DNA of 64,000 nucleotides. It comes from Haladaptatus sp. DYF46. GTDB taxonomy: Archaea; Halobacteriota; Halobacteria; Halobacteriales; Haladaptataceae. This document shows, piece by piece, positions 35,222 through 43,519 of this stretch. The stretch lies in assembly GCF_021083305.1 (NCBI RefSeq), contig NZ_JAJFAY010000001.1, forward strand, positions 744,001 through 808,000. Reading direction: 5' to 3'. The position numbers were made by a program, and so were the translations under genes. The notes beneath the pieces are model-generated. The model saw only the letters and a program-made list of their open reading frames with translations, did not search any database and was not told the DNA's origin. Numbering within the stretch: position 1 is the first letter of the stretch; each line of letters opens with the position of its first letter.

Positions 35222-36592
35222 TCAGTTTCCTCGCATTCGGAAGAACCCGAAGACGGTCGCGACGGCCGCCGTGACCCACGTCCAGATGGACGACAGGATT
35301 CCGCCGCTCGTCCCGACCGGACCCGAACCGGAGCCGCTCGTGTCCTTGAGCTTTCGAACGTCGTCCGACTGAAGGAGAATCGTCGCGTGGAACACGTAGC
35401 CCGAGCCGGGCGAAATCGTCGCGTCGAGCTCGTGCGTTTCGCTGACGGCGTTGTAGTTGTTCGTGACGTCGCTGTACTTGCTTTCCGAGACGTTCGACAG
35501 CTTCGTGTCGTCCGCCACGCCTTCGGCGAGTTTGACGCCCACGTAGCGCTGGTTAACGTACTTCTGTTCGGCGTTCAGCGTCAGCCCTTGATGGGTGAGG
35601 TCGATCGCCGCCGGTATCTCGAGCCGGACGTGCATGTCGAGTTTCGTCGGGTAGCTCGCGTAGTTGTCCGCGTTCGAAAACTCGACGCTGACGTCGTCGT
35701 TTTTGGCGTCTTCGGCGGAATAGATCACGCCGTTGATCTCCAAATCGTGAACGACCGCGTCGGCGCTCCAGTCGCCCATGCTGTCCAGCGTGGTCAGCTC
35801 AACGACGCCGCCGTCGGTTTCGTAGCGCGTGACGGATTCCGTTTCGTCGTCGCTGTCGTTTTCCTGCAGGGTCGTTCCGAGGACGAGCTTGCTCTTGCGT
35901 TCGGCGTCGAGCCCGACGAGGGAGACGTCGGCGCTGCCGTTCTGGGTCGCGACGACGAGCTTGGTGATCGTGTCGAGCGAGCCGTCGCCGGAGCCCGCAA
36001 TCGACGCACCGGCGAGCTTCTGTTGCGTGACGATTCCCGAGCCAGTCTGGTTCCACGTCACGGCCTTGTAGTCGCCGTCCGCGTCGACCGCGCGGAACTG
36101 CACGCTCGCACCCGCGTCGATGCTGTTGACGTTTCCGACGACGAGCAAGACGCGCTTGTTCGCGTCGTCGAGCGAGAGGTCGGAGTACGTCGCCGTTCCG
36201 CTGGAGCCCGCGAAGTTGATTCCCTCGACGTCCGTGTTCGTTTCGCTGACGGTCAGCCCGGACGTCGTCCAGTCGCCCTGATCGAGGACGGCGGATTTGT
36301 TCGTGTCGCGGGGGAACTCGGTCAGCGCGTCGTCGCTGACTTTGTCGAACCGAACGCCGAACTGACTCTCGACGGAGCTGTTCAGATGGGCGGGCAGCGC
36401 GACGATATCGCCGTCGTCGTTGCTGTAGTCGAGCGCGCCCATGTTGCTCATGTTGTGGGTCGCTTTGGTGAGCATCTGCTCTTCGATGAAGGGATTCGGC
36501 CCGGCGTCGTAGTTGATCGCCGTGTTGCCGACGGCGCCGACGACCGTCGAGCTCGCGAGCAGCACGATCAGGAGAACGCCCAGTCGTTTCAT
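35222..36592 (-). CDS. Spike-like surface protein, first gene of the cassette
   Basis: The 456-residue protein has a signal peptide (KRLGVLLIVLLASSTVVGAVG), a beta-rich acidic ectodomain of about 400 residues with several NxS/T sites, and a C-terminal anchor GILSSIWTWVTAAVATVFGFFRMRGN with a basic cytoplasmic end. This is the build of pleolipovirus spike proteins and of other haloarchaeal surface proteins. Its promoter region (36593-36767) and first 15 codons are duplicated at 56909-57120, so it marks a core part of both elements. Confidence 0.72.
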   Translation of the reverse strand: MKRLGVLLIVLLASSTVVGAVGNTAINYDAGPNPFIEEQMLTKATHNMSNMGALDYSNDDGDIVALPAHLNSSVESQFGVRFDKVSDDALTEFPRDTNKSAVLDQGDWTTSGLTVSETNTDVEGINFAGSSGTATYSDLSLDDANKRVLLVVGNVNSIDAGASVQFRAVDADGDYKAVTWNQTGSGIVTQQKLAGASIAGSGDGSLDTITKLVVATQNGSADVSLVGLDAERKSKLVLGTTLQENDSDDETESVTRYETDGGVVELTTLDSMGDWSADAVVHDLEINGVIYSAEDAKNDDVSVEFSNADNYASYPTKLDMHVRLEIPAAIDLTHQGLTLNAEQKYVNQRYVGVKLAEGVADDTKLSNVSESKYSDVTNNYNAVSETHELDATISPGSGYVFHATILLQSDDVRKLKDTSGSGSGPVGTSGGILSSIWTWVTAAVATVFGFFRMRGN

Positions 36593-36767
36593 CGCTCACC
36601 TCCGTCGGATGGCTGAGACGAATCGGAACAATGCTCGTTCTGACTCTGGTAATTTTTCCAGTCGGTCCACCGTATTCGTGCCTCCGAAAAGGAGGTTGTT
36701 GGGCGCACTCGCCCGTTTTCCCGTGTCATGGGTTATTCACTCGACCGGTGCGACCGGTCGTGAATCG
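36549..36767. repeat. Surface-gene start and promoter region, copy A
   Basis: The stretch matches 56909-57121 at over 90 percent by eye. It holds the start of the surface-protein gene, a CCTCC-GAAAA-GGAGG hairpin at 36678-36692 and a repeated CGACCGGT at 36751-36766. Conservation of the non-coding part suggests a promoter or regulatory hairpin. Confidence 0.7.
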
Positions 36768-36891
36768 GCTATTGACCACTCTATTGATAAATAGTAAATT
36801 CATAGAGAGTTTCTGCGATGAGTCTTCCAAGATCCGGGCAAATACCTCACCTTTATTACATAGACGGTTCGCAGAACTCACCAGAGTTCCG

Positions 36892-37071
36892 ATGGGAATT
36901 ATAAAACAATTTGCAGACACTCGGAAGGCACAGGAAGGAGACGGTTCGATCCAACTCACTATCCCCGCGAACGTCGTTGATGAACTCGGTATCGAAGGTT
37001 CTGATGACGTGCTGTGGACGGCGATGGAAGGTGAGGGCTACGCGAAAATTCATGCGCCGAACCGGCACTGA
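36892..37071 (+). CDS. AbrB/SpoVT-like DNA-binding protein
   Basis: The 59-residue protein (GIIKQFADTRKAQEGDGSIQLTIPANVVDELGIEGSDDVLW) has the swapped-hairpin AbrB fold, as in MazE-like antitoxins and transition regulators. It is divergent from the surface-protein gene and probably controls the shared promoter region. A paralogue in the same relative position is at 57252. No toxin gene accompanies it. Confidence 0.75.
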   Translation: MGIIKQFADTRKAQEGDGSIQLTIPANVVDELGIEGSDDVLWTAMEGEGYAKIHAPNRH

Positions 37072-37127
37072 CTGTTCTTCTGCATTTCTATTGAGTTAGA
37101 TCTCAGTTAATAAAACAAGGTAGTAAC

Positions 37128-37424
37128 TCACCGCGTCGTTGGCAGGGAAAAGAGGTTGGGGTTTCGTTGGGACTTAACCCAATTGACGACCTTCTCACCC
37201 AGGTTGGCCGCGTTTTCTTTAATACTATACTCTTTATCCAGACACTTCCAAACATTTTTTGCCATTTTCTTAATTACGTATAGAATCACCTTATCCAGAC
37301 CGCCTGTAAATGCCACTCCGCCAAGTTCCAACAGTATACCTTCTGCCAACTGGACGTAGTGTCCAAACCTCTTCAGGGACTCGAACCCTGTCCATTGGAC
37401 TGGCTTTGTGATCACTGCGGCCAT
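37128..37424 (-). CDS. Hypothetical protein with hydrophobic segment
   Basis: The 98-residue frame encodes AVITKPVQWTGFESLKRFGHYVQLAEGILLELGGVAFTGGLDKVILYVIKKMAKNVWKCLDKEYSIKENAANLGEKVVNWVKSQ. It has an amphipathic, lysine-rich second half, unusual for haloarchaeal proteins. No family is recognised. It could be a recent acquisition or a small toxin-like peptide; a chance frame cannot be excluded. Confidence 0.45.
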   Translation of the reverse strand: MAAVITKPVQWTGFESLKRFGHYVQLAEGILLELGGVAFTGGLDKVILYVIKKMAKNVWKCLDKEYSIKENAANLGEKVVNWVKSQRNPNLFSLPTTR

Positions 37425-37910
37425 TCCCCGATAATATCTACTGAGATATGTATTTTTGGGGTGAATTTATCTCACACATTACAAAATACTAATTGGTGGA
37501 AATCAACCCCCACTAAACCCGACATGGGCGCGACTCCTTGGGGTTGTAGAACGCGAGAAACGAATCTGCGAAATTGCACACATCCATCGCGAGCGTCGTG
37601 TGCAAATCGAGTCGATCACGAGTGACTCGGCACTGCTCCGATTGGACAGATCAAACAGGTCTTGAACTTCTTTATATAAGGCCACTGTTTCAGTTACCCG
37701 AGAAAACTAGGTCTGCAGGGAACGTGTGCAAAAATATACGTCTCTGAATAACCGATTCATGATATTGAATTTTGAATCGGAAGTCTACATACAACTATTG
37801 ATAAGTTTGATTGCCAAAATATATCACTATTTACAATACCATTGTGGAAATAATATTCTGTAATAAACTACAGAAAAGATATAAACTATGGATTGGAACT
37901 AACCTATTGC
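37425..37910. promoter_or_regulatory. Intergenic region with GTGTGCAA repeats, copy A
   Basis: 37542-37740 matches 58330-58532 at about 80 percent. It contains TTGCACAC (37574-37581) paired with GTGTGCAA (37598-37605) as an inverted repeat, and a third GTGTGCAA at 37724-37731. TTTATATAAG near 37673 is a TATA candidate. AT-rich DNA follows up to the beta-helix gene. Operator or replication iteron roles are both possible. Confidence 0.5.
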
Positions 37911-39506
37911 ATGTCGAAAGATAACGCAAAGGACCGCGCAGATTTCCCGCGACGACGTTTCCTCAAACTTACAGGAGCAACCGCTGGCGCAGCAGCACTC
38001 CCAATAAGCCAGGTGGATGCGGCGTCTTCCGATTCTATAACAACCCAGAGTATCTCGAATCCTGATTCGAGTAGCACATACTATGTCGGTTCCCCTTCTG
38101 CCAAACCAGGTAGTGCAGGCGCAGGTGAGATTTATTTTGACCGCTATACGGGCGCGAAATGGTACTACGATGGTGGTTGGAAGCAAATCAACAGTGTCAC
38201 TAACGGTCACGAAATCAACGTCATCACAGAAGGTGCTGACCCTGGTGGAAGCAACTCATTTATAGATACGTTAGAGTCAATCGTCCAGGATGAGCCAAAT
38301 CCTCAGATTTTCGTTCCAGAAGGGAATTACCGCATCGACCGAGCATTCAATTATACAGACTTCGATCATTTCTCCCTCGTGGGAGAACCCGGAACTCGAT
38401 TCGTAGTCGACTCCGGATACACTGGAACCGTGTTTAATCTCGGGTCAACGAATGGCGGAAAGGTTCTCCGCCTCAGTGACTTTGTAATTGACGTCAGCGC
38501 ATCGAACTGCGGTCCTCGCCCGCTGGCAGCGTTTGCACAAGAACACCTCGAACTGCGAAATATCACGCTCGAGGGTCGGCTCGATGCAGATCCGGACAGT
38601 AACAACATCATCTATCCTGCCGTGACTACGGAGCGGGGATATGGCCGCATCGAAAACCTCCGTATGCCCGACGGGTCACAGAAATTCGCTAGTAGTTTGA
38701 CAAACAATCCGACGGCTATTTCCATCGAGGGGAGCCACGTCGGGACTCTCGAAATCGTAGGATCATACATCGCGAGATTCCCGAATAATGGCATCTACGC
38801 GAAACGAAACGCGACACGGAAAGGCCAAGTCAATATCCACGATTGTTTCCTACGGAACGTCGGTCTGACCAGTCTTCGTCTCAACGACGAGGATACCGCA
38901 ACGAATTGCCGTATCCTCTACGACGACAATATCGCCGAGAGTTGGTCGTCGCAGGCTCTCTGGCCACAGAAAGGTGGTACGTTCCGTAACATCGAGATCA
39001 CGAACAATTACAGTAACAACAGTATGATCCGTGGAACTGAAAGCGAGGAGGGTGCCGAGCTCTATAATATCACGGTGAACATCGGCTCGGGAGTAACGTC
39101 CCCGGCTATTCTCCAGCGTGATGGAATCGATACTGGACCCCTCTATATCAACGGACTCGTCGTTCGTGACGATGTGTCGGATGGGTCATTCGTGATTACA
39201 TTCAACCACAGTCGCGTGACCATCGTAAACAGTGAAATCGATACCAACCGGCGTGGTATTTACGTCGCCTCGGCGGCAGACGATTTCAAGATGGAAAACG
39301 TCTCGATTGATGGCGATGCAACCACCGTGGTCGGTCTCAACGGTGATCGCTCTACCATCCTCAATAACACTGTTCGAGGTGGAAGGATAGCGGTCAACGG
39401 TGTTGCTCACACCCAAGTGGAGTGGAACGACGCGGACGTTGACGACAATTCGACTCCGTCGTCGACGCGAGTCGCTCACAACTACACTTCAGGAGCCAGT
39501 CTCTAA
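37911..39506 (+). CDS. Tat-exported beta-helix protein
   Basis: The 531-residue protein has a twin-arginine signal (FPRRRFLKLTGATAGAAALPISQVDA). A linker follows with YVGSPSAKPGSAGAGEIYFDRYTGAKWYYDGGWKQI, a pattern common in haloarchaeal surface or tail proteins. A right-handed beta-helix of the pectate-lyase type runs from about residue 85 (VITEGADPGGSNSFIDTLESIVQDEPNPQIFVPEGNYRIDRAF). It may bind or cut a surface polysaccharide, like a tailspike. The ATG at 37911 is preferred over one six codons upstream. Base composition is poorer in GC than its neighbours. Confidence 0.75.
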   Translation: MSKDNAKDRADFPRRRFLKLTGATAGAAALPISQVDAASSDSITTQSISNPDSSSTYYVGSPSAKPGSAGAGEIYFDRYTGAKWYYDGGWKQINSVTNGHEINVITEGADPGGSNSFIDTLESIVQDEPNPQIFVPEGNYRIDRAFNYTDFDHFSLVGEPGTRFVVDSGYTGTVFNLGSTNGGKVLRLSDFVIDVSASNCGPRPLAAFAQEHLELRNITLEGRLDADPDSNNIIYPAVTTERGYGRIENLRMPDGSQKFASSLTNNPTAISIEGSHVGTLEIVGSYIARFPNNGIYAKRNATRKGQVNIHDCFLRNVGLTSLRLNDEDTATNCRILYDDNIAESWSSQALWPQKGGTFRNIEITNNYSNNSMIRGTESEEGAELYNITVNIGSGVTSPAILQRDGIDTGPLYINGLVVRDDVSDGSFVITFNHSRVTIVNSEIDTNRRGIYVASAADDFKMENVSIDGDATTVVGLNGDRSTILNNTVRGGRIAVNGVAHTQVEWNDADVDDNSTPSSTRVAHNYTSGASL

Positions 39507-39608
39507 CCAACCAGCAATTGATTTTTGCGATACTGAATAATGGAGCTGAACGACTGCTCATTTCTTGAAACCAGTCTAACGTTAGCCACTATCGTGGTCG
39601 ATATTTTG

Positions 39609-39902
39609 TCACGGGGATTTCACCACATCGACGGAACGCGCGACCTCGAATTCAACCGCTCGGGTATGATCGTTGATCGTCTCGGCAATCTCGCGAACTT
39701 GCTTGGCGGTCAGGTCGTCACGAGCGAGGATGTCTTCAATTGCTTCGACGAAACCGACGATGTCGTCACAGGCGAACGCTGCGGCGTTGCTCTTGTTCAC
39801 TTCGTAGTAGTCTGCAGCGCCCTGAATGGCGTCGTAGCGCCACTCGTTGCCTTCCCCCGTACGAATTCGGATGGACTTCGGCATCTCCGATCGGTGAGCC
39901 AT
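39609..39902 (-). CDS. Small protein resembling DUF7692
   Basis: The 97-residue protein begins AHRSEMPKSIRIRTGEGNEWRYDAIQGAADYYEVNKSNAAAFACDDIVGFVEAIEDILARDDLT. The PKSIRIRTGEGNEWRYDAI pattern recalls a haloarchaeal family (DUF7692, from memory) that is frequent in mobile elements and looks like a ribbon-helix-helix relative. It is probably DNA-binding. It stands alone, convergent to the beta-helix gene. Confidence 0.6.
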   Translation of the reverse strand: MAHRSEMPKSIRIRTGEGNEWRYDAIQGAADYYEVNKSNAAAFACDDIVGFVEAIEDILARDDLTAKQVREIAETINDHTRAVEFEVARSVDVVKSP

Positions 39903-40029
39903 ACTCGTGAACACGACCCGAATTTCCTAGTATTTTCCGGTTACTGAAACGTCGATAGCTTATATAAGATGCATAATGAGCGGTGTGATCGGCGCGGCCG
40001 AGGGAGTGATCGTGACCACGAGGGGCGAA

Positions 40030-40065
40030 ATATGAACACGAGTTAGGACTGGTTCGTGTTCATAT
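40030..40065. repeat. Perfect 12-base inverted repeat
   Basis: ATATGAACACGA (40030-40041) and TCGTGTTCATAT (40054-40065) are exact inverse copies with a 12-base spacer. The site lies in the 327-base gap between the DUF7692-like and zinc-protein genes and could be an operator or a recombinase site. Nothing else stands out in that gap except the motif at 40170. Confidence 0.5.
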
Positions 40066-40169
40066 CGGGACGAGCTGGTTTCGCTACGTGATTCCCCGTG
40101 TGTGTGTTTGCACAGCAACAAGCTAGACCGCGAAAGATATCTTTCAGAAGTCTGAACTCAAGGTTGCTG

Positions 40170-40204
40170 TTCACTTTCACCGTGCTGTCGAGAACCCTTT
40201 ATTA
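40170..40204 (+). promoter_or_regulatory. Shared upstream motif, copy 2, with TATA box
   Basis: TTCACTTTCACCGTGCTGTC, then GAGAACC and the TATA-like TTTATTA (40198-40204). The conserved CACTTTCA begins 58 bases before the ATG at 40230. TATA-to-ATG distance is about 32 bases, which fits a leaderless transcript. Confidence 0.6.
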
Positions 40205-40229
40205 CCAGTATTATGGTACACCCATCTGC

Positions 40230-40439
40230 ATGCCAGTTGCAAAAGTGAAGATTGCGAAGCAGTCCCAGAAGTGGCGGTATCGGTGTCCGAACGGACACAC
40301 GACCTGGGAGCCGACGAACAATCACCTCTGGTGTCGTGCTTGTGCACGGCAGCTCGACGTCGACCCGGAGTTCTGGGAACTCTACGATTCAAAGACTCAC
40401 GAGGCGATTCCGCGGGAACGACTCGTACTCGACGTATAG
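40230..40439 (+). CDS. Small zinc-ribbon protein
   Basis: The 69-residue protein (PVAKVKIAKQSQKWRYRCPNGHTTWEPTNNHLWCRACARQLD) has CPNGH and WCRAC as a four-ligand zinc site. Such ribbons are frequent in haloarchaeal viruses. The ATG at 40230 is supported by the TATA box at 40198, which predicts a leaderless message. Function is unknown. Confidence 0.7.
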   Translation: MPVAKVKIAKQSQKWRYRCPNGHTTWEPTNNHLWCRACARQLDVDPEFWELYDSKTHEAIPRERLVLDV

Positions 40440-40462
40440 CGAATCGAGGACAGACGGACTAC

Positions 40463-40499
40463 TTTCACTTTCAGTGCGCTGTCGAAAACCATTGAAGTA
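40463..40499 (+). promoter_or_regulatory. Shared upstream motif, copy 3
   Basis: TTTCACTTTCAGTGCGCTGT is followed by CGAAAACC, the same core as at 54258. A weak TATA-like TTGAAGTAG sits at the conserved distance. The CACTTTCA core starts 59 bases before the ATG of a 25-residue leader frame at 40525. Confidence 0.55.
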
Positions 40500-40524
40500 G
40501 GCTACGGCTCGCTCGAAGAGTGGG

Positions 40525-40602
40525 ATGAGACGACAGCGCCCAGAAGAAGGATGTATCGAAACCCGAACGATCTGTGGTTCGGCGGTGATTCTCCGTGGTT
40601 GA
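40525..40602 (+). CDS. Possible 25-residue leader peptide of the methylase gene
   Basis: The short frame (RRQRPEEGCIETRTICGSAVIL after its ATG) starts at the fixed distance from the motif at 40463 and ends inside the methylase start region (stop at 40600-40602, methylase GTG at 40595). That overlap suggests translational coupling. It has no family and might only serve as a ribosome loader. Confidence 0.4.
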   Translation: MRRQRPEEGCIETRTICGSAVILRG

Positions 40603-41377
40603 GACGGTGTTCCCGTACCCCGGCGGGAAGTCGCGGCTCGCCTCGTGGATCCTTGACTACGTTCCTGAACACACGTGCTTCGTCGAGGTCTTCGGCGGCG
40701 CGGCTGGCGTCCTGGTGAACAAGGACCCGGACGTGAGTACCGTCGAGGTGTACAACGACCGCGACGGCGATCTCGTGCACTTCTTCGAAGTGTTGCGCGA
40801 CCGCGCGGACGAGCTGGTCGAGTGGCTGGAGACGGTTCCGTACTCGCGGGCGGTTCATTCGAAGTGGGCCGACGCCTTCTACGGTGGGTATCGACCCGGC
40901 GACGAAATCGTTCGTGCTGGGCAGTTCTTCTATCTGCGCTACTCGCAGTGGGGTGGAGCGTACGATAGTTCGAGTGGCTTCGGGACGAGCAAAGTATCGA
41001 GTCGGGCGAAGAGCTACGCGAACAAGATCGAGCGGTTGCAGGAGTTCGGGGGGCGGTTCGACGACGTCGTGCTGGAGAACCTCGATTGGCAGGAGGTGTT
41101 CGAGAAGTACGATAGCGAGGAGACCGTGTTCTACTGCGACCCGCCCTACGTCGGGAAGGAGTCGTACTATCCGGTGAGCGATATCGACCACTCGGCGTTC
41201 GTCGGAGCGCTTCGGGAGTTGGAGGGGAAGTGGATCGTGTCGTACTCGGAGCTTCCGGACGGGTTGGAAGAGTTTCGAGTTGTAGGACGAGGTGAGTCGA
41301 ATTTTATGGGGAACGGGAAATCAGAGAGTGCGAAGAAGACGCAGGAGCGTCTAGTGATGAATTCCTGTTATAGATGA
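40595..41377 (+). CDS. D12-class adenine-N6 DNA methyltransferase (Dam-like)
   Basis: The 260-residue enzyme has FPYPGGKSRL (D12 N-terminal AdoMet motif), FVEVFGGAAGVL (motif I region) and FYCDPPYVGKESYY (catalytic DPPY). It is a full-length orphan with no endonuclease neighbour. In proviruses such enzymes protect element DNA against host restriction. A GTG start is used; the first residues VETVFPYPGGKS leave no room for a later start. Confidence 0.85.
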   Translation: MVETVFPYPGGKSRLASWILDYVPEHTCFVEVFGGAAGVLVNKDPDVSTVEVYNDRDGDLVHFFEVLRDRADELVEWLETVPYSRAVHSKWADAFYGGYRPGDEIVRAGQFFYLRYSQWGGAYDSSSGFGTSKVSSRAKSYANKIERLQEFGGRFDDVVLENLDWQEVFEKYDSEETVFYCDPPYVGKESYYPVSDIDHSAFVGALRELEGKWIVSYSELPDGLEEFRVVGRGESNFMGNGKSESAKKTQERLVMNSCYR

Positions 41378-41585
41378 CCTACTAAGCAGAATCTTTCTAC
41401 CACGCTCCTCAGTTTGGATCGACTAGTAAAACCTGATGAAGTGAAACGGTTAGATACGTTTTAAAACCGGGAAGATAGCCTGATCCAACTACAACCAGAC
41501 TGAATTGCGTAATACCCGTCACAGGACCAAATTATCAAATTGATAACTAGTGAGATATTTATGTCTATAATATAATTCAAAATCA
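41378..41585. promoter_or_regulatory. AT-rich promoter region of the histone-fold operon
   Basis: GC drops sharply after the methylase. TATTTATGTCTATAATATAA near 41558-41577 offers TATA boxes just before the ATG at 41586. No repeat or operator is obvious. Confidence 0.4.
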
Positions 41586-41993
41586 ATGGGTAAAAGCGAG
41601 TCTGTATCGAGTAATACTGAAGATCGTACGGAGGAGGCGGACGCAGGTTCATCTGAATCAGATGAAAATGAGTATCAGGTTATCAGACCTACGAAGATAG
41701 AACGCCTTCTTCGAGATCAAACGGAATTGCAGGTTAGTCCCGAAGCAGACGAGGTTATGGTTGAGGCTCTGAATGAAGTCGCAGCGGTTATCGCGGCAGA
41801 AGCTATAAAAGTGGCCGAGCGGAAAAGCGGAGGTTCGACGGTAAAACCCCATCACGTTGAAACCGCGTATGACCAAATTAAGAAGCCGCACAATACTATT
41901 TTTAGAGCTATAAATCAAATCAATGAGGCGAGAGATCAAGTGCGAGCAGCAGCAGAGGCATCACCCTTCTCCGATGTGAAAATCAATGACTAA
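41586..41993 (+). CDS. Single histone-fold protein with acidic tail
   Basis: The 135-residue protein has an acidic N-terminus, then a histone fold of about residues 35-95: IRPTKIERLLRDQTE (helix 1), LQVSPEADEVMVEALNEVAAVIAAEAIKVAERKSG (helix 2) and STVKPHHVETAYDQI (helix 3). A short coiled stretch ends it (INQINEARDQVRAAAEA). Haloarchaeal chromosomal histones are doublets, so a single fold is unusual and resembles NF-Y/TAF-like or classical archaeal histones. It is the first of four overlapping genes in an AT-rich island. DNA binding or protein pairing is likely. Confidence 0.72.
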   Translation: MGKSESVSSNTEDRTEEADAGSSESDENEYQVIRPTKIERLLRDQTELQVSPEADEVMVEALNEVAAVIAAEAIKVAERKSGGSTVKPHHVETAYDQIKKPHNTIFRAINQINEARDQVRAAAEASPFSDVKIND

Positions 41994-42684
41994 GAATAAA
42001 TTTTTTCTCAGAGATAAATATACTCTGGAGGAAAAAATAGATCGAGTAACTGCAGATAAATTCACGATGAACAATGAAGAGGTCTTTACTGTTATTGAAA
42101 AAACTCGCATTAGCCCGAAACAGGTTTCTCAGGAAGGTAAACAATGGTTATTGAACAATCTTCGAGATGAACTTTCATGGGATGAATATACTAACTTTAT
42201 TGATGTCTTATTCCAGAAGCATGGGAAGAAAGGGAGTGTATTCAACCAGCAGCTAGTTCACTTCCCCAGAAATCTCGAAACGGATGGGTTGTTTGAAAAG
42301 CTTAAAAAGTATGAGGAAGATCCATTGACCGGGCCGTTTGGAGCAATCCTGACTCAGCCGTTATTCATAAACCAACTTCAAAAGAAGGATGACAAAATCG
42401 ATGTGTCATTCTATACTGCGGTTAAATTCGAAGAATATGAGTCCACAGAGGATATTCCCATACAGGTTCACAACGAAGAAGGTGAAAAAATCAACGAACT
42501 GAGGCCTGAACAGAGTGTCCGGGTACCAATGAGACGACGGGTAGAACTTCGTATTTATACGGATCGCAAAATAATGTCCATCTCAAACTCAAAGATACCA
42601 AATAGGTTGCAAAAAGAGATATATAATGTGGTGGTCGCCCTAGCTCGGGATAGTCCCGTGATTGGAGGTGAAGATAATGACTGA
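41986..42684 (+). CDS. Unknown protein, second gene of the histone-fold operon
   Basis: The 232-residue protein starts inside the stop of the histone-fold gene (ATGACTAA). It is lysine- and glutamate-rich and soluble, with a possible beta-rich half (DVSFYTAVKFEEYESTEDIPIQVHNEEGEKINELRPEQSVRVPMRRRVELRIYTDRKIMSISNS). That half looks like a compact beta domain. No motif or family is recognised. Codon and base composition match the AT-rich island, not the chromosome. Confidence 0.68.
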   Translation: MTKNKFFLRDKYTLEEKIDRVTADKFTMNNEEVFTVIEKTRISPKQVSQEGKQWLLNNLRDELSWDEYTNFIDVLFQKHGKKGSVFNQQLVHFPRNLETDGLFEKLKKYEEDPLTGPFGAILTQPLFINQLQKKDDKIDVSFYTAVKFEEYESTEDIPIQVHNEEGEKINELRPEQSVRVPMRRRVELRIYTDRKIMSISNSKIPNRLQKEIYNVVVALARDSPVIGGEDND

Positions 42685-43519
42685 CACAATCGAGGCTCTT
42701 GAAGAGATGGATCCAATAGACCTCTCGATTCAGCTCAAGGGAACAGAGCTCCTGACGATTCAATATCTTTTAGAGGGGCAGAATTCAAGGTACGGTTTTA
42801 AGTTCGATTTGCTCAGCCTTGATAAAGCAGACTTTTCGGGGTCAAGGGATGAGGAAATGCTTAAGAATAAATTAGTTAGAGACGCAGAGCAAACGGGAGA
42901 TCTGCGTAAGGTGACCTTCTACGTTCCTATTGGTGAATCCTCTGAGATGCGTGCTGTCCAGCTCAACTTCTATGAAGATGGCCATACTACGTCTTCTGCA
43001 GAAGTCACTCCGCATGAATATGATCAATTTGTAGATGCGATTCATACCGCAGAGAAATATTCTGATTACATGAAATCACTAGATGAAATACTGGATGAGT
43101 ACGTTCAGGATGTGACACTGACTGAGGAAAAGAAGCTAAAAAAGAAAGATGTCGTTAGAAGGTTTACCGAGATATCTACTTCGAAGCTAGGTGTGTCGGA
43201 TGATGATGTCCTCGGTAGATATATGCATAATATGGTGTTAGCCAATATCGGTATCGAGATTTACCAAATTGTAGCCAACGAAGAGGAATCAAATTCAGAT
43301 CACAAAATTTCGGAAACGTGGGGAGGAAATATTGAGAACTTCTTTAAGAGATATGCACAATACAATATCCCTCATGCTGCGGATCGAGATTACCAGATTG
43401 TGGCATCAAATATAAATCGCCTTATCGCTAAATGGCAAGGCAGCGAAGGCTACCAAAACTCAGCGAGCGCAATTGCTTTGCTGGAGTACTTCGTGGAAGA
43501 TTATGATCTCCAACTCTGA
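42677..43519 (+). CDS. Unknown protein, third gene of the histone-fold operon
   Basis: The 280-residue soluble protein begins TDTIEALEEMDPIDLSIQLKGTELLTIQYLLEG and overlaps the previous stop by eight bases. The N-terminal half has a beta-rich stretch (LRKVTFYVPIGESSEMRAVQLNFYEDGH); the rest is helical. No family is recognised. The ATG at 42677 is preferred over one five codons earlier because it gives the short overlap. Confidence 0.66.
   Translation: MTDTIEALEEMDPIDLSIQLKGTELLTIQYLLEGQNSRYGFKFDLLSLDKADFSGSRDEEMLKNKLVRDAEQTGDLRKVTFYVPIGESSEMRAVQLNFYEDGHTTSSAEVTPHEYDQFVDAIHTAEKYSDYMKSLDEILDEYVQDVTLTEEKKLKKKDVVRRFTEISTSKLGVSDDDVLGRYMHNMVLANIGIEIYQIVANEEESNSDHKISETWGGNIENFFKRYAQYNIPHAADRDYQIVASNINRLIAKWQGSEGYQNSASAIALLEYFVEDYDLQL

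Noticed and set aside
35189-36616. A 475-codon open frame opposite the spike-like gene
   Set aside because: The minus-strand gene has signal peptide, ectodomain and anchor and fits the operon; the opposite frame is valine/arginine-rich and featureless.
40595-41377. Restriction-modification system around the methylase
   Set aside because: No endonuclease or specificity gene is adjacent; the histone-fold operon behind it shows no nuclease motif that I can name with confidence.
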